From Neopararhizobium haloflavum (GTDB lineage: Bacteria > Pseudomonadota > Alphaproteobacteria > Rhizobiales > Rhizobiaceae), in NCBI RefSeq assembly GCF_002750855.1, contig NZ_NWUC01000010.1, positions 1 to 64,000 on the forward strand: a stretch of 64,000 nucleotides of DNA. The letters are read 5' to 3'. The notes beneath the pieces are model-generated. The model was not told where the DNA came from. It searched no databases and saw only the letters and a list, made by a program, of their open reading frames with translations. Both the position numbers and the translations under genes were made by a program. This document shows positions 33,752-42,343 of the stretch, in pieces. How positions within the stretch are numbered: position 1 is the first letter of the stretch; every line of letters begins with the position of its first letter.

Positions 33752-34915
33752 CTATTCGGCTGCAAGCACCTGTTGCGCGGCATGCTTGTTGCGCACGACG
33801 ACCTTGATCGCATCCTCGACGCGGTCCTTGGCGTAGCGCAGGGCTTCCGGCAGATCCTCCATGTCGAAGGTGTGCGTGTGGATCTTCGTGGCGTCGAAAC
33901 GCTTCTGGCGCATGAACGCCTCGGCCCGGTGAGTGGCCGTCTTGCCTTCGCCGCGAATGCCGAAAACGTAGATGTTGTTGCGCACGAGATAGGCGACGTC
34001 GACCGGTACGGCGTCGCTCGGGAAGGCCGCGAGACAGATCTTGCCGCCGCGATTGAGCATCTGCGCCGCTTCGTTGACCGCGTTCGGCGCGCCCGAGCAC
34101 TCGACGACATAGTCGACGCCCTTGCCGTCGGTCAGCTTGCGCACGGCCTCGACGGGGTCTTCATTGCGCACGTTGATCACATGATCGGCGCCGAGCTTCT
34201 TGCCGATCTCCAGCCGGTTGTCGCGCGTGCCGGTGAGAATGACCGGCTGGGCGCCCAGTGCTTTGGCGACGGCGGCGCCGAGAAGGCCGATCGGTCCGGG
34301 ACCGCTGACGACGACGCTTTCCCCGGCAACGAGACCGCCGAGTTCGGTCAGGCCGTACATCGCCGTGCCTGCGGTGACGACCAGTGTGGCCTCCTCGTCG
34401 CTCATCTCGTCATGAACGTGCACGAGCGTGTTGATGTTGTTGACCTGGTATTCGCAGAACCCGCCATCGGTGGTGAAGCCGTTGGCCCGGTGACCCTTGT
34501 CTACGTCGCCGTAGTTCTTTCCGTAGTTGTGGCACGAGGTATACATACCCTGACGGCAGCGCTTGCACTGGCCGCAGCCGGCATGGATCTCGACCGTCAC
34601 GCGCTCGCCGATCTCGTATTCGTCGACGCCCGGTCCGAGCGCGACGACGGTGCCCATATATTCATGGCCGGGCGTGAAATTCTTGTTGAAGGGCTTGCCG
34701 CCCTCGATCTGTGCGGGCGGGCCGTGGTGGATGATCTCCAGATCGGTGGCGCAGATGGCCACGGCATCGATGCGCACCAGCACTTCGGCCTTCTTGGGAG
34801 ACGGCACGGCTTTGTCCACGAAGGTCAATTGGCCAGGATCGCCGAGAACCCAGGCCTTCATCGTCTCCGGAACCGGGTAGTCGGGGTGGGTCTTCACGCC
34901 TTCAGGCATAGCCAT
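33752..34915 (-). CDS. Zinc-dependent medium-chain alcohol/polyol dehydrogenase
   Basis: This 387-residue enzyme of the MDR family oxidises an alcohol with NAD(P). The catalytic-zinc site is seen in AICATDLEIIHHGPP and FTPGHEYMGTV. The structural-zinc cysteines are in CGQCKRCRQGMYTSC. The nucleotide fold has VVVSGPGPIGLLGAAVAKALG in two parts, followed by LTGTRDNR, hinting at NADP rather than NAD. It is the first gene of the long operon, 39 bases after the IclR gene. It could perform the first oxidation of a polyol or sugar acid. Confidence 0.9.
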   Translation of the reverse strand: MAMPEGVKTHPDYPVPETMKAWVLGDPGQLTFVDKAVPSPKKAEVLVRIDAVAICATDLEIIHHGPPAQIEGGKPFNKNFTPGHEYMGTVVALGPGVDEYEIGERVTVEIHAGCGQCKRCRQGMYTSCHNYGKNYGDVDKGHRANGFTTDGGFCEYQVNNINTLVHVHDEMSDEEATLVVTAGTAMYGLTELGGLVAGESVVVSGPGPIGLLGAAVAKALGAQPVILTGTRDNRLEIGKKLGADHVINVRNEDPVEAVRKLTDGKGVDYVVECSGAPNAVNEAAQMLNRGGKICLAAFPSDAVPVDVAYLVRNNIYVFGIRGEGKTATHRAEAFMRQKRFDATKIHTHTFDMEDLPEALRYAKDRVEDAIKVVVRNKHAAQQVLAAE

Positions 34916-34954
34916 GGTTCTTGCTCCTCCAGATAGTGCAAACGGTTAAAGGTC

Positions 34955-35800
34955 TTAGAAATGTCCGACGCGCAGCCGGTCGGACAGCTTGCGCGCGCAT
35001 TGCACGACCGCACGCGTCACGTGGGCACGGTAGTCGGCGCTGGCGCGGCTTTTCGGGATCGAAACGCTGATCGATCCGAGGACTGCTCCGGTCCCGTCGC
35101 GTAGCGCCGCCCCGTAGCAGATGACGTTGTTTTCCAGCTCCTCGTTGTCGACTGCAAAGCCCTGACGGCGAACGAGCCGCAACTCCTCGATCAGCGCCGA
35201 GAGCGAGGTGATGGTGTTGTCGGTGAACCCGGTCAGCCCGTTGTCGGACACGGCACGGGCCATTTCGGTTTCCGGCAGCCAGGCAAGAATCGCCTTGCCG
35301 GTGGCCGTGGCATGCGCCGCGCGCATTTTCTTGACCTCGTCGGGCTCGACGTGGGTTGGCATCATGGAGCCGAACTTGATCTGCGTGATGAGCGCGGAGC
35401 CGCGCAGCACCGCCATCTGAACACTCTCGCGCAGATTGGCATTGAGTTCCTGCAGGTCGGCATGCACGAAATTCAGAAGATCGAATTCGTGGTTGGCGAG
35501 ATCTGCGAGATCGCTCAGCTTCGAACTGATCATGTAGCCGCGGCTGCGCCCGGCATGGATGACATAACCGCGTGCCACCAGCGTCGACACCAGATGGTGA
35601 CAGGTCGATAGATTGAGGCCCGATGATCGGGCCAATTCGTTGAGGAGGATTGGATGATCCTTGCCGGCAAGGATTTCCAGGAGCGTCAACGCCCTGTCGA
35701 CGGACTGGATCGTCCTGATCTCGCCGGCCTTGCGCGAGCGTACCTCGTCGGTGCGCCCGGTGGCCGGAACATCCTGCCGATCTGTCTCGCTCGCTGACAC
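34955..35800 (-). CDS. IclR-family transcriptional regulator
   Basis: This 281-residue regulator has an N-terminal winged helix-turn-helix (residues about 30-95; LLNELARSSGLNLSTCHHLV) and a C-terminal effector domain (MAVLRGSALITQIKFGS, HATATGKAILAWLPE, GAALRDGTGAVLGSISVS). It starts at GTG 35800 with GGAG upstream. It lies at the head of the large catabolic operon, same strand, so it could be co-transcribed with it and respond to its substrate. A perfect palindrome 67 bases upstream is the likely binding site. Confidence 0.9.
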   Translation of the reverse strand: MSASETDRQDVPATGRTDEVRSRKAGEIRTIQSVDRALTLLEILAGKDHPILLNELARSSGLNLSTCHHLVSTLVARGYVIHAGRSRGYMISSKLSDLADLANHEFDLLNFVHADLQELNANLRESVQMAVLRGSALITQIKFGSMMPTHVEPDEVKKMRAAHATATGKAILAWLPETEMARAVSDNGLTGFTDNTITSLSALIEELRLVRRQGFAVDNEELENNVICYGAALRDGTGAVLGSISVSIPKSRASADYRAHVTRAVVQCARKLSDRLRVGHF

Positions 35801-35866
35801 GGATACAATCTCCTCTACACCGCCAATCGTACGAACGATGTCGAATTTATGTCAAACGGAATTGAA

Positions 35867-35889
35867 ATCGTCAAATTTGATTTGACGAT
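35867..35889. promoter_or_regulatory. Palindromic operator, probable IclR site
   Basis: ATCGTCAAA and TTTGACGAT form a perfect 9 bp inverted repeat around a 5-base centre. It lies between the iclR gene and the divergent BLUF gene in A+T-richer DNA. Size and position fit an IclR-type operator controlling one or both directions. Confidence 0.6.
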
Positions 35890-35982
35890 GTGAAATTCAC
35901 GCGATTGACGTCCACGCCCTCTCGCCTATGTTCTCGAACGAAAGATCTGAGGGCACATGCAATCTGGAGAGGGGAAGACCGC

Positions 35983-36435
35983 GTGGCAGTCGATTATCTT
36001 GTATATGTCAGCCAGGCCACCAAGGCTGTGAGCGATGGCGACCTGAAGGACATTCTCGCCAAGAGCCGGGAATACAATGCCGGCGCCGACATTTCCGGCA
36101 TGCTCGTCTTCGCCTACGGCCGCGACGGTCGCAGGGGCAGCTTCATGCAACTGCTTGAAGGCGATGCTGGCGAGATCGAGACCCTGCGCGAGAAGATCTT
36201 CGCCGATCCGCGCCACCATACCAAGATCGTCATCGAAAAGGGCAGCAAGGCCGAACGGGATTTTTCCGATTGGTCGATGGCCTTCAAGAACGCACCGGAA
36301 GACAGCCTCGCCGCCTTCCCGGCTTTTGCCGATCTCGGATCGGACCACTTCTTCGAGCGGTGCCAGACCGGCAGGATCAGCGGCTCGCTCGCCTTTCTGA
36401 AGGATTTCTGGGACGCCGATCGCTCCGACGCCTGA
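35983..36435 (+). CDS. BLUF-domain blue-light sensor
   Basis: This 150-residue protein is a BLUF photoreceptor that binds FAD. Aligned with AppA, the key residues are present: Tyr8 (YLVYVSQ), Asn32 (REYNAGADISG), Gln56 (SFMQLLEG) and Trp97 with Met99 (DFSDWSMAF), so light sensing should work. An insertion of about six residues (GRDGRRG region) lies between the two strands before Gln56. No output domain is attached, so it would act by protein contact. The start is GTG 35983, the only plausible one, after GGAGAGGGG. Divergent from iclR. Confidence 0.9.
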   Translation: MAVDYLVYVSQATKAVSDGDLKDILAKSREYNAGADISGMLVFAYGRDGRRGSFMQLLEGDAGEIETLREKIFADPRHHTKIVIEKGSKAERDFSDWSMAFKNAPEDSLAAFPAFADLGSDHFFERCQTGRISGSLAFLKDFWDADRSDA

Positions 36436-36453
36436 GATTTGGCAAGACGTCCC

Positions 36454-38499
36454 CTACCACCGTATGCCGAACCGGGCGGCATCGTAGATCGCTGCATGGA
36501 TGTTTCTGGAGGCCACCGCATCGCCGATGCGATAGAGCCAGAACGCGCCCTCACCATTGCGCTCCGGAAAGATCGCACCGCCAGACAGCAGCGCCGCATA
36601 GTCGATCGCGCCGCCGTTGCGCGAAGCGGGTTTGAGGTCATGGTAGAGTTCGTCGAGCGGCAATGTGCCGTGCTCGACGACAATCTGATCGACGAACCGT
36701 TCCTCGTGCCAGCCTTGCGCATAGTCGGAGCCGAGGACGGCAACCAGCCGGTTGCCCTCGCGCCGCGCCGCAACGAGTCGCGTGTTGATGGTGACGCGAA
36801 CGCCGTGCTCCTGAAACGCCTTCATGTAGGGCACATGATTGGCCCCGCCCATTTCCGGCGCGAAGAAGCGTTCCGGTGAAACAAGTTCGACCTGACCTCC
36901 GGCGCGGGCGATGATCTCGGCCGCGCTCATTGCCTGATGGCCGCCATTGTCGTCGAAGACGAGGACGTTGGCGCCGTGGCGCGCGGTTCCACCGAGAATG
37001 TCCCATGAGGACACGACAAGATCCGCTCCCTCGTCGAGCGGCGGCGACTGCGGCATGCCGCCTGTCGCGACGACCACCACATCGGGCGACAGGTCGGCCA
37101 CGTCGTCGGCCGTTGCGAAAGTGTCGTAGCGGATCACAACGCCCAGCCGCTCCAGCTCCGAAAGACGCCAGTCGACGATGCCGATCAACTCGCGGCGCCG
37201 CGGGTTCTTGGCGAGAAGGAGGACCTGGCCACCGGCACGCGACGCCGCCTCAAGAACGGTCACGGAGTGGCCACGCTCGCCCGCAATGCGCGCGGCCTCC
37301 AGGCCGGCCGGCCCCGCGCCCACGACGACGACGCGCTGCGGCGTGGAACTGGGCTCGATCTGGTGCGGCAGGCTCGCCTCCCGTCCGGTCGCGGCGTTGT
37401 GGATGCAGAGCGCCTCGCCGCCCTCGTAAATCCGGTCGAGACAGTAGGTAGCGCCGACGCAAGGTCGGATGCGCGCCTCTTCGCCGCGCGCGACCTTCGC
37501 CGCGATGTGGGGATCGGCGATGTGTGCACGCGTCATGCCGACCATGTCGAGCTTGCCTTCCGCCACCGCGTGCCGTGCGGTCGCGACATCGGCGATGCGC
37601 GCGGCGTGGAAAACGGGGAACTTCGTCTCGGCCCGCACTTCACCGGCAAAATCGAGATGCGGGGAGGCCCGCATCCCGGCGATCGGGATGACGCCGGTCA
37701 GAGCGGCGTCGGTATCGATATGTCCACGGATCAGGTTGATGAAATCGAACTTGCCGGAGGCGGCGACACGCCGGGCGATTTCGACCCCTTCCGCCCGCGT
37801 CAGCCCCTTGTCCCAGTCCTCGTCCGCGACCATGCGGATGCCGACGATGAAGTCACTTCCCACACGCGCGCGCACCGCATCGATGACCTGCCATGTGAAG
37901 CGCAGGCGGTTGTCCAGCGAGCCACCGTAATCGTCTTCTCGCAGGTTGGTGGCAGGCGACCAGAAGCCGTCCATGAAATGGCCGTAGGCCTCGAATTCTA
38001 TTCCATCGAGGCCTGCCGCTTTCATCCGTTCGGCCGCATCGGCATAATCGGCGACGATCCGCTCGATATCCCAATCTTCCGCCGCCTTGGGAAAGGCGCG
38101 ATGGGCCGCCTCGCGCACGGGCGACGGAGCCAGAACCGGCAACCAGTCGGCCTTGTTGAATCCCGTTCTCCGGCCAAGATGCGTGATCTGGATCATCACC
38201 GCGGCGCCGTGTTCGTGGCAATCGTCGGCCAGCCGCCTGAGCCAGGGCACGATCGCATCGTCATAGGCATGCAGATTGCCGAACGCAGGCGGACTGTCGG
38301 GCGACACGATCGCCGAGCCGGCCGTCATGGTCAGTGCGATACCGCCGCGCGCCTTTTCGACATGATAGAGCCGGTAGCGGTCCTTCGGCAGGCCATCCTC
38401 CGAATAAGCCGGCTCATGCGCGGTCGACATGATCCGGTTCCTGAGCGTCAGATGCTTGAGCTGATAGGGTTGCAGAAGGGGATCGGAAGTCATTGCCAT
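36454..38499 (-). CDS. FMN/FAD and Fe-S oxidoreductase (TMADH/dienoyl-CoA reductase family)
   Basis: This 681-residue enzyme has an Old Yellow Enzyme barrel (residues 1-370; LLQPYQLKHLTLRNRIMS, YGGSLDNRLRF) joined to a 4Fe-4S loop (RPCVGATYCLDRIYEGG ... CIHN) and a C-terminal FAD/NAD-binding module (VVVVGAGPAGLEAARIAGERG in part). This layout is shared by trimethylamine, histamine and N-methylproline demethylases and by dienoyl-CoA reductases. Next to an MttB-like gene, a role in demethylating a betaine or methylamine is likely but not proven. I start at ATG 38499; ATG 38493 is equally possible. Confidence 0.88.
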   Translation of the reverse strand: MAMTSDPLLQPYQLKHLTLRNRIMSTAHEPAYSEDGLPKDRYRLYHVEKARGGIALTMTAGSAIVSPDSPPAFGNLHAYDDAIVPWLRRLADDCHEHGAAVMIQITHLGRRTGFNKADWLPVLAPSPVREAAHRAFPKAAEDWDIERIVADYADAAERMKAAGLDGIEFEAYGHFMDGFWSPATNLREDDYGGSLDNRLRFTWQVIDAVRARVGSDFIVGIRMVADEDWDKGLTRAEGVEIARRVAASGKFDFINLIRGHIDTDAALTGVIPIAGMRASPHLDFAGEVRAETKFPVFHAARIADVATARHAVAEGKLDMVGMTRAHIADPHIAAKVARGEEARIRPCVGATYCLDRIYEGGEALCIHNAATGREASLPHQIEPSSTPQRVVVVGAGPAGLEAARIAGERGHSVTVLEAASRAGGQVLLLAKNPRRRELIGIVDWRLSELERLGVVIRYDTFATADDVADLSPDVVVVATGGMPQSPPLDEGADLVVSSWDILGGTARHGANVLVFDDNGGHQAMSAAEIIARAGGQVELVSPERFFAPEMGGANHVPYMKAFQEHGVRVTINTRLVAARREGNRLVAVLGSDYAQGWHEERFVDQIVVEHGTLPLDELYHDLKPASRNGGAIDYAALLSGGAIFPERNGEGAFWLYRIGDAVASRNIHAAIYDAARFGIRW

Positions 38500-38530
38500 G
38501 AATGGTCCATCGAAGTGGCCGCAGACGCCA

Positions 38531-40087
38531 TCAATACCACGCGTCGGCCACTTCGGCTTTGCGTCGCGCGACAAAATCGGACAAGGCCGCGTCGATCGCG
38601 GTCTCCAGCGGCGGAGCTTCGTATTCCGCCAGCGCCTGCTTCCAACGGGCATTGGCACGGGTCGCAGCGTCGCTGGCACCAGCGGCCTCCCATTTCTCGA
38701 ACGCTTCATTGTCGGCCATGGCGCTGTCGAAGAAAGCGGTGCGATAATTGCGCATCGTATGGTCGCAGCCGAAGAAATGGGCGCCGGGTCCCACTTCGCG
38801 GAAGGCATCCATGGCAAGCGCATTGTCGTCGATCACCACGCCGGCGAGGTAGGTGTGGAGCGCCCCGCACAGGTCCGTGTCCATCATGAATTTCTCGTAG
38901 GACATGGACAAAAGCCCATCGAGGAAGCCGGCCGAATGCAGAATGAAGTTGGCGCCGCAATGCACCGCGGCGAGCATGGACATCGTTCCTTCCGCCATCG
39001 CCTGGGCGTCGGGCAGCTTCGATGTCGTGAAGTTTCCTGAACAACGCAGCGGAAGGCCGAGACGGCGCGCAAGCTGACCGACGACCATCGACCCGACGGC
39101 CGGCTCCGGCGTACCGAAGGTAGGCGATCCGCTTCTCAGGGACATCGATGACAGGAAATTTCCAAAAATCACCGGAGCACCCGGCCGCTCCAGCTGGGTG
39201 AGCGCGCAGCCGGCCATGGTTTCGGCCAGCGACTGCGCAATGGCACCCGCATTCGTCACCGGCCCCATGGCACCGCCCAGAATGAATGGCACGATCACCG
39301 CGGCCTGGTTGGCGCGCGCATAAGCACGCAGCGACCGTGTCATCGTCCCGTCCCATACGAGCGGGGAATTCACGTTGACGTTGCCGAGGATCACGCAATT
39401 GGCATCGACGAAGTCCGAGCCGAAGAGGATGCGGCACATCTCGATGGAATCCTCGGCGCGCTCCTCAGCCGTCACCGACCCCATGAAAGGTCGATCGGAG
39501 TAGCGGATATGGCTTTGCACCATGTCGAGATGTCGCTTGTTGACCGGCAGGTCGACCGGTTCGCAGATGGTACCGCCGGAATGATGCAGCCAGGGCGACG
39601 ACTGGGCGAGCTTGATGAAGTTCTGAAAGTCTTCCAGCGTTCCGTAACGCCGTCCCCGATCAAGATCCATGACGAATGGCGACCCGTAGGCGGGCGAAAA
39701 GACCACGCTGTCACCGCCAATTTCCACCGACCGCGCCGGATTGCGGGCGTGCTGAACGAAGCGGCGCGGTGCGGTCTTGAGAATTTCGGCCAGCATGCCT
39801 GGCTCGAACCGGACGCGCACGCCGTCGAGGTTGGCGCCGGCCCGGCGCCAGAGTTCAAGAGCCTCGGGATCGTCGCGAAACTCGATGCCGATCTCCGCCA
39901 GAATACGCTCAGCCGTATGCTCGATGCGCAGCAGGCCTTCTTCCGAAAGGATGTCATAGGCAGGAATGGCGCGGCGAATGAATGGCTGGGCCGGAGGCTG
40001 CGCCGAAGCGGCGCGCTCGCGTCGTCCCTGTCGTCCCGCGCGCCGGGAAGAACCCTCGTCCTGTCGGCCTGCCGCTGCACCTTCCAT
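38531..40087 (-). CDS. MttB-family methyltransferase without pyrrolysine
   Basis: This 518-residue protein belongs to the trimethylamine methyltransferase (MttB/COG5598) family. It shows the family patterns AYDILSEEGLLRIEHTAERI, ILGNVNVNSPLVWDGTM and the GCDHTMRNYRTAFF end. There is no in-frame UAG, so it is of the non-pyrrolysine type whose known members demethylate glycine betaine and similar compounds, passing methyl to a corrinoid protein. No corrinoid protein gene is in the window. A basic, Arg/Ala-rich N-terminal 40 residues is extra. ATG 40087 follows GGGAGG. Confidence 0.88.
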   Translation of the reverse strand: MEGAAAGRQDEGSSRRAGRQGRRERAASAQPPAQPFIRRAIPAYDILSEEGLLRIEHTAERILAEIGIEFRDDPEALELWRRAGANLDGVRVRFEPGMLAEILKTAPRRFVQHARNPARSVEIGGDSVVFSPAYGSPFVMDLDRGRRYGTLEDFQNFIKLAQSSPWLHHSGGTICEPVDLPVNKRHLDMVQSHIRYSDRPFMGSVTAEERAEDSIEMCRILFGSDFVDANCVILGNVNVNSPLVWDGTMTRSLRAYARANQAAVIVPFILGGAMGPVTNAGAIAQSLAETMAGCALTQLERPGAPVIFGNFLSSMSLRSGSPTFGTPEPAVGSMVVGQLARRLGLPLRCSGNFTTSKLPDAQAMAEGTMSMLAAVHCGANFILHSAGFLDGLLSMSYEKFMMDTDLCGALHTYLAGVVIDDNALAMDAFREVGPGAHFFGCDHTMRNYRTAFFDSAMADNEAFEKWEAAGASDAATRANARWKQALAEYEAPPLETAIDAALSDFVARRKAEVADAWY

Positions 40088-40106
40088 CGTGACCTCCCGT
40101 GTCGAC

Positions 40107-40125
40107 CACAGTGAGGCTAACTGTG
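40107..40125. promoter_or_regulatory. Inverted repeat in the divergent lysR-mttB gap
   Basis: CACAGT and ACTGTG form an inverted repeat with a 7-base centre, midway between the two divergent genes. This is the usual place for LysR-type regulator binding. Confidence 0.4.
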
Positions 40126-40164
40126 CGCAACACCGTTGTGACGCTGGAAAAAAGTCATGTCTTG

Positions 40165-40170
40165 TATAAT
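40165..40170 (+). promoter_or_regulatory. Consensus -10 box of lysR
   Basis: A perfect TATAAT lies eight bases before ATG 40179, so transcription would begin at or next to the start codon and the message would be leaderless. No good -35 is seen at normal spacing. Confidence 0.5.
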
Positions 40171-40178
40171 TTCCATTT

Positions 40179-41090
40179 ATGCAAAGCCTGCGTCATCTCC
40201 TGCCGTCAGCCGGCGCGCTCGTGGTGTTCGAGGCCGCGGGACGCCTGTCGAGCTTCACCGATGCAGGCCGAGAGCTCGGCATGAGCCAGGCGGCCGTGTC
40301 CTATGCGATCCGCCGCCTCGAGGCCCAGCTCGGCACCATGCTCTTTCACCGGAGCCATCGCCGGGTGCGTCTGACCGACGCCGGCGAACGGTTCTTCGCC
40401 GATGTGACGCTCGGCCTGTCCCACATTCGCAAGTCCGCCGAGGCCCTTCGGGCGCAAGGATCGGGATCTCACGTCACGCTGGCCGCTTCCACGGCCTTCG
40501 CCTCGTTCTGGATGATGCCCCGGCTGCAGAAGCTGCGCGATGAACTGCCTGGGATCGATCTGCGGATTCAGACCTCGGACCGGGATATCGATATCGTGGC
40601 CGAAGGAATCCCGCTCGCCGTGCGTGGCGGAACGCCGTCCGATTGGCCGGGTTTTGATTGCGCCGCGTTGGCGCGCGAAGAAATCTATGCCGTGGCCGCG
40701 CCTCGCTATCTTGCCAATTTTGGACGTCCCCAAACCACCGCGGCCCTTGCCGGCCATCGGTTGATTCACCTTGAGGAGCCGTTTCGCCCAGCGGCGGATT
40801 GGCGGGACTGGTTCCGCAGCGCGGGAGTGCGGGATCTGCCAACCAACCGCGGGCTGGTCATGAACGACTATGCGCTGGTCATCCAGGCGACGATGGAAGG
40901 CCAGGGAATAGCCCTCGGATGGCACCACCTTGTCGAACGTCTTGTCGCCGCGGGCCTTTTGGAAAGGATCAGCGATCACGCATTGTTGACCGGCCGATGG
41001 TTCCATGTGGTGTGGCCGTCGGCGCGAAACCTCGGCGAATCCGAGCGGCGTGTGCGTGACTGGCTCGCCGCCACCCGCACTCAGCCATGA
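40179..41090 (+). CDS. LysR-family transcriptional regulator (GcvA-like)
   Basis: This 303-residue regulator has an N-terminal helix-turn-helix (SFTDAGRELGMSQAAVSYAI, then LEAQLGTMLFHRSHRRVRLT) and a C-terminal ligand domain (ASTAFASFWMMPRL, IQTSDRDIDIVAEGIPLAVR) like the GcvA group. It is divergent from the MttB and flavin oxidoreductase genes and probably activates them. No ribosome site precedes the ATG, in agreement with the promoter placement just upstream. Confidence 0.9.
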   Translation: MQSLRHLLPSAGALVVFEAAGRLSSFTDAGRELGMSQAAVSYAIRRLEAQLGTMLFHRSHRRVRLTDAGERFFADVTLGLSHIRKSAEALRAQGSGSHVTLAASTAFASFWMMPRLQKLRDELPGIDLRIQTSDRDIDIVAEGIPLAVRGGTPSDWPGFDCAALAREEIYAVAAPRYLANFGRPQTTAALAGHRLIHLEEPFRPAADWRDWFRSAGVRDLPTNRGLVMNDYALVIQATMEGQGIALGWHHLVERLVAAGLLERISDHALLTGRWFHVVWPSARNLGESERRVRDWLAATRTQP

Positions 41091-41277
41091 CATTACACTC
41101 AAAAGTACCCATGAAATGACTGAAATTCAACCTGAGCTTGCCAAAGCGTCTCATTCCGAAACACACGTTACAGATTGGCAATCAAAATGATGGCAATAAC
41201 CTGATCGAGTTATCGCTTCGAATAAAGATTCCCCGCAGAATTCGTATGTTACGAGGAATAGGCTGTTGGAGGCATGT

Positions 41278-41430
41278 ATGGATTTGACCGTCGTGGAAGC
41301 GTTGCGGATCGCGCTGGCCAAGAGCAAGGCAAACACGATGCAGCGCTACCTCATTGAGATGGCACTCATGGAGGCCATAGCGCCGGACCGGCAGGAACTC
41401 GTACCCGAGCATCGCACGCACCTGCAGTAG
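41278..41430 (+). CDS. Small protein of 50 residues, unknown function
   Basis: ATG 41278 is preceded by GGAGG (41268-41272) at five bases, one of the best ribosome sites in the window. The frame reads MDLTVVEALRIALAKSKANT, then a helix with MQRYLIEMALMEA, and ends at TAG 41430. It is predicted mostly helical, with no membrane segment. A bidirectional terminator follows at 41509. An A+T-rich 190-base upstream gap could hold its promoter. No family is recognised; the case for coding rests on the ribosome site and the isolated transcription unit. Confidence 0.55.
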   Translation: MDLTVVEALRIALAKSKANTMQRYLIEMALMEAIAPDRQELVPEHRTHLQ

Positions 41431-41508
41431 TGTGCGATCGATCGACAGCAAAGGGCAAACCGACGGCACGATGAGAAGGCCTGACGTGCGCCCCTGATGC
41501 AAAACAAA

Positions 41509-41543
41509 AAATGGCGGCTCCGCAGAGCGCGGAGCCGCCATTT
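41509..41543. terminator. Bidirectional Rho-independent terminator
   Basis: A perfect 15 bp stem (AAATGGCGGCTCCGC, loop of five, its complement) is flanked by A-rich sequence on the left and T-rich on the right. It serves the small gene on + and the porin gene on -. Confidence 0.9.
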
Positions 41544-41566
41544 CTTTCGGCATACGCCGGACTGGA

Positions 41567-42169
41567 TCAGAACTTGAACGAGGCCTTGGCGCGCACCGTG
41601 TGGACGTCGACGTCGACATCGGTGTCATCGAAGCTGTTGAAGTTGTGATAGAGATATTCGGCACCGACGATGATGTTGTCGGTTGCCGCGACATCGACGC
41701 CGCCGCCAACGAGGAAGCCGAAGTCGTCGACGTCTTCACCAGCGAGATCACCATGGGCATATGCGCCGCCGGCGGTCACGTAGGGGAGAACGCGTCCGAG
41801 ATCGACGCCGGCCTTGGCCTTGGCGCGCGCGATACCGTCGATCTGGCCGACATCGCCGAGAACGTCGTCTTCGACTTCGAGGTCGGCAAAGTCGTAGTCG
41901 ACTTCACCGCCGACGACGAAACCGCCGAGGTCGTAGTTGTAACCGGCATGCACACCGCCGACGATGCCTTCGCCGTCAACGCCCGGAAGGTCGGGGTCGA
42001 CGAAGCCGTAGCCAACCTGGCCACCGATGTAGGGGCCGGTCCAGTTGGACTCGGGCTCGACCATCGGAGCGGCCGGCGGCGTGGGCTCATTGTAGACGAT
42101 GGCATCGGCAGCGAACGCGCTGGTGGCAACGCCGGATGCGAGGATGGTGGTGATAAGAAGCTTCTTCAT
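41567..42169 (-). CDS. Outer-membrane beta-barrel protein (Omp25/RopB-like)
   Basis: This 200-residue protein has a signal peptide (MKKLLITTILASGVATSAFA), a Pro-rich linker, and an eight-stranded barrel typical of the Hyphomicrobiales small porins: NWTGPYIGGQVGYGF near the start, repeated GG-x-x-G-YN/Y-D strands, and a terminal Phe (ASFKF). It would sit in the outer membrane as a structural or immune-exposed protein. Many Asp residues (DDTDVDVDV) occur in the last loop. A strong terminator follows. It is a useful taxonomic hint. Confidence 0.88.
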   Translation of the reverse strand: MKKLLITTILASGVATSAFAADAIVYNEPTPPAAPMVEPESNWTGPYIGGQVGYGFVDPDLPGVDGEGIVGGVHAGYNYDLGGFVVGGEVDYDFADLEVEDDVLGDVGQIDGIARAKAKAGVDLGRVLPYVTAGGAYAHGDLAGEDVDDFGFLVGGGVDVAATDNIIVGAEYLYHNFNSFDDTDVDVDVHTVRAKASFKF

Positions 42170-42343
42170 GATCTGGTCTCCATGGACACACTAACAAAAG
42201 GCACTGCCCCCGCAGCAAACTGATCAAGAAATGTATACGAGTTCTTTACGTTCCAAGGGTCGATCGACGAGAACCCACCCCTGTTGCAGTTGCGCAACAT
42301 CCGGAGATGCAACCAAGCCGGCACAAACCTACCAGACTGGGCT

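Noticed and set aside
41200-41225. Short inverted repeat ATAAC...GTTAT upstream of the small gene
   Set aside because: Arms of only five bases; likely chance.
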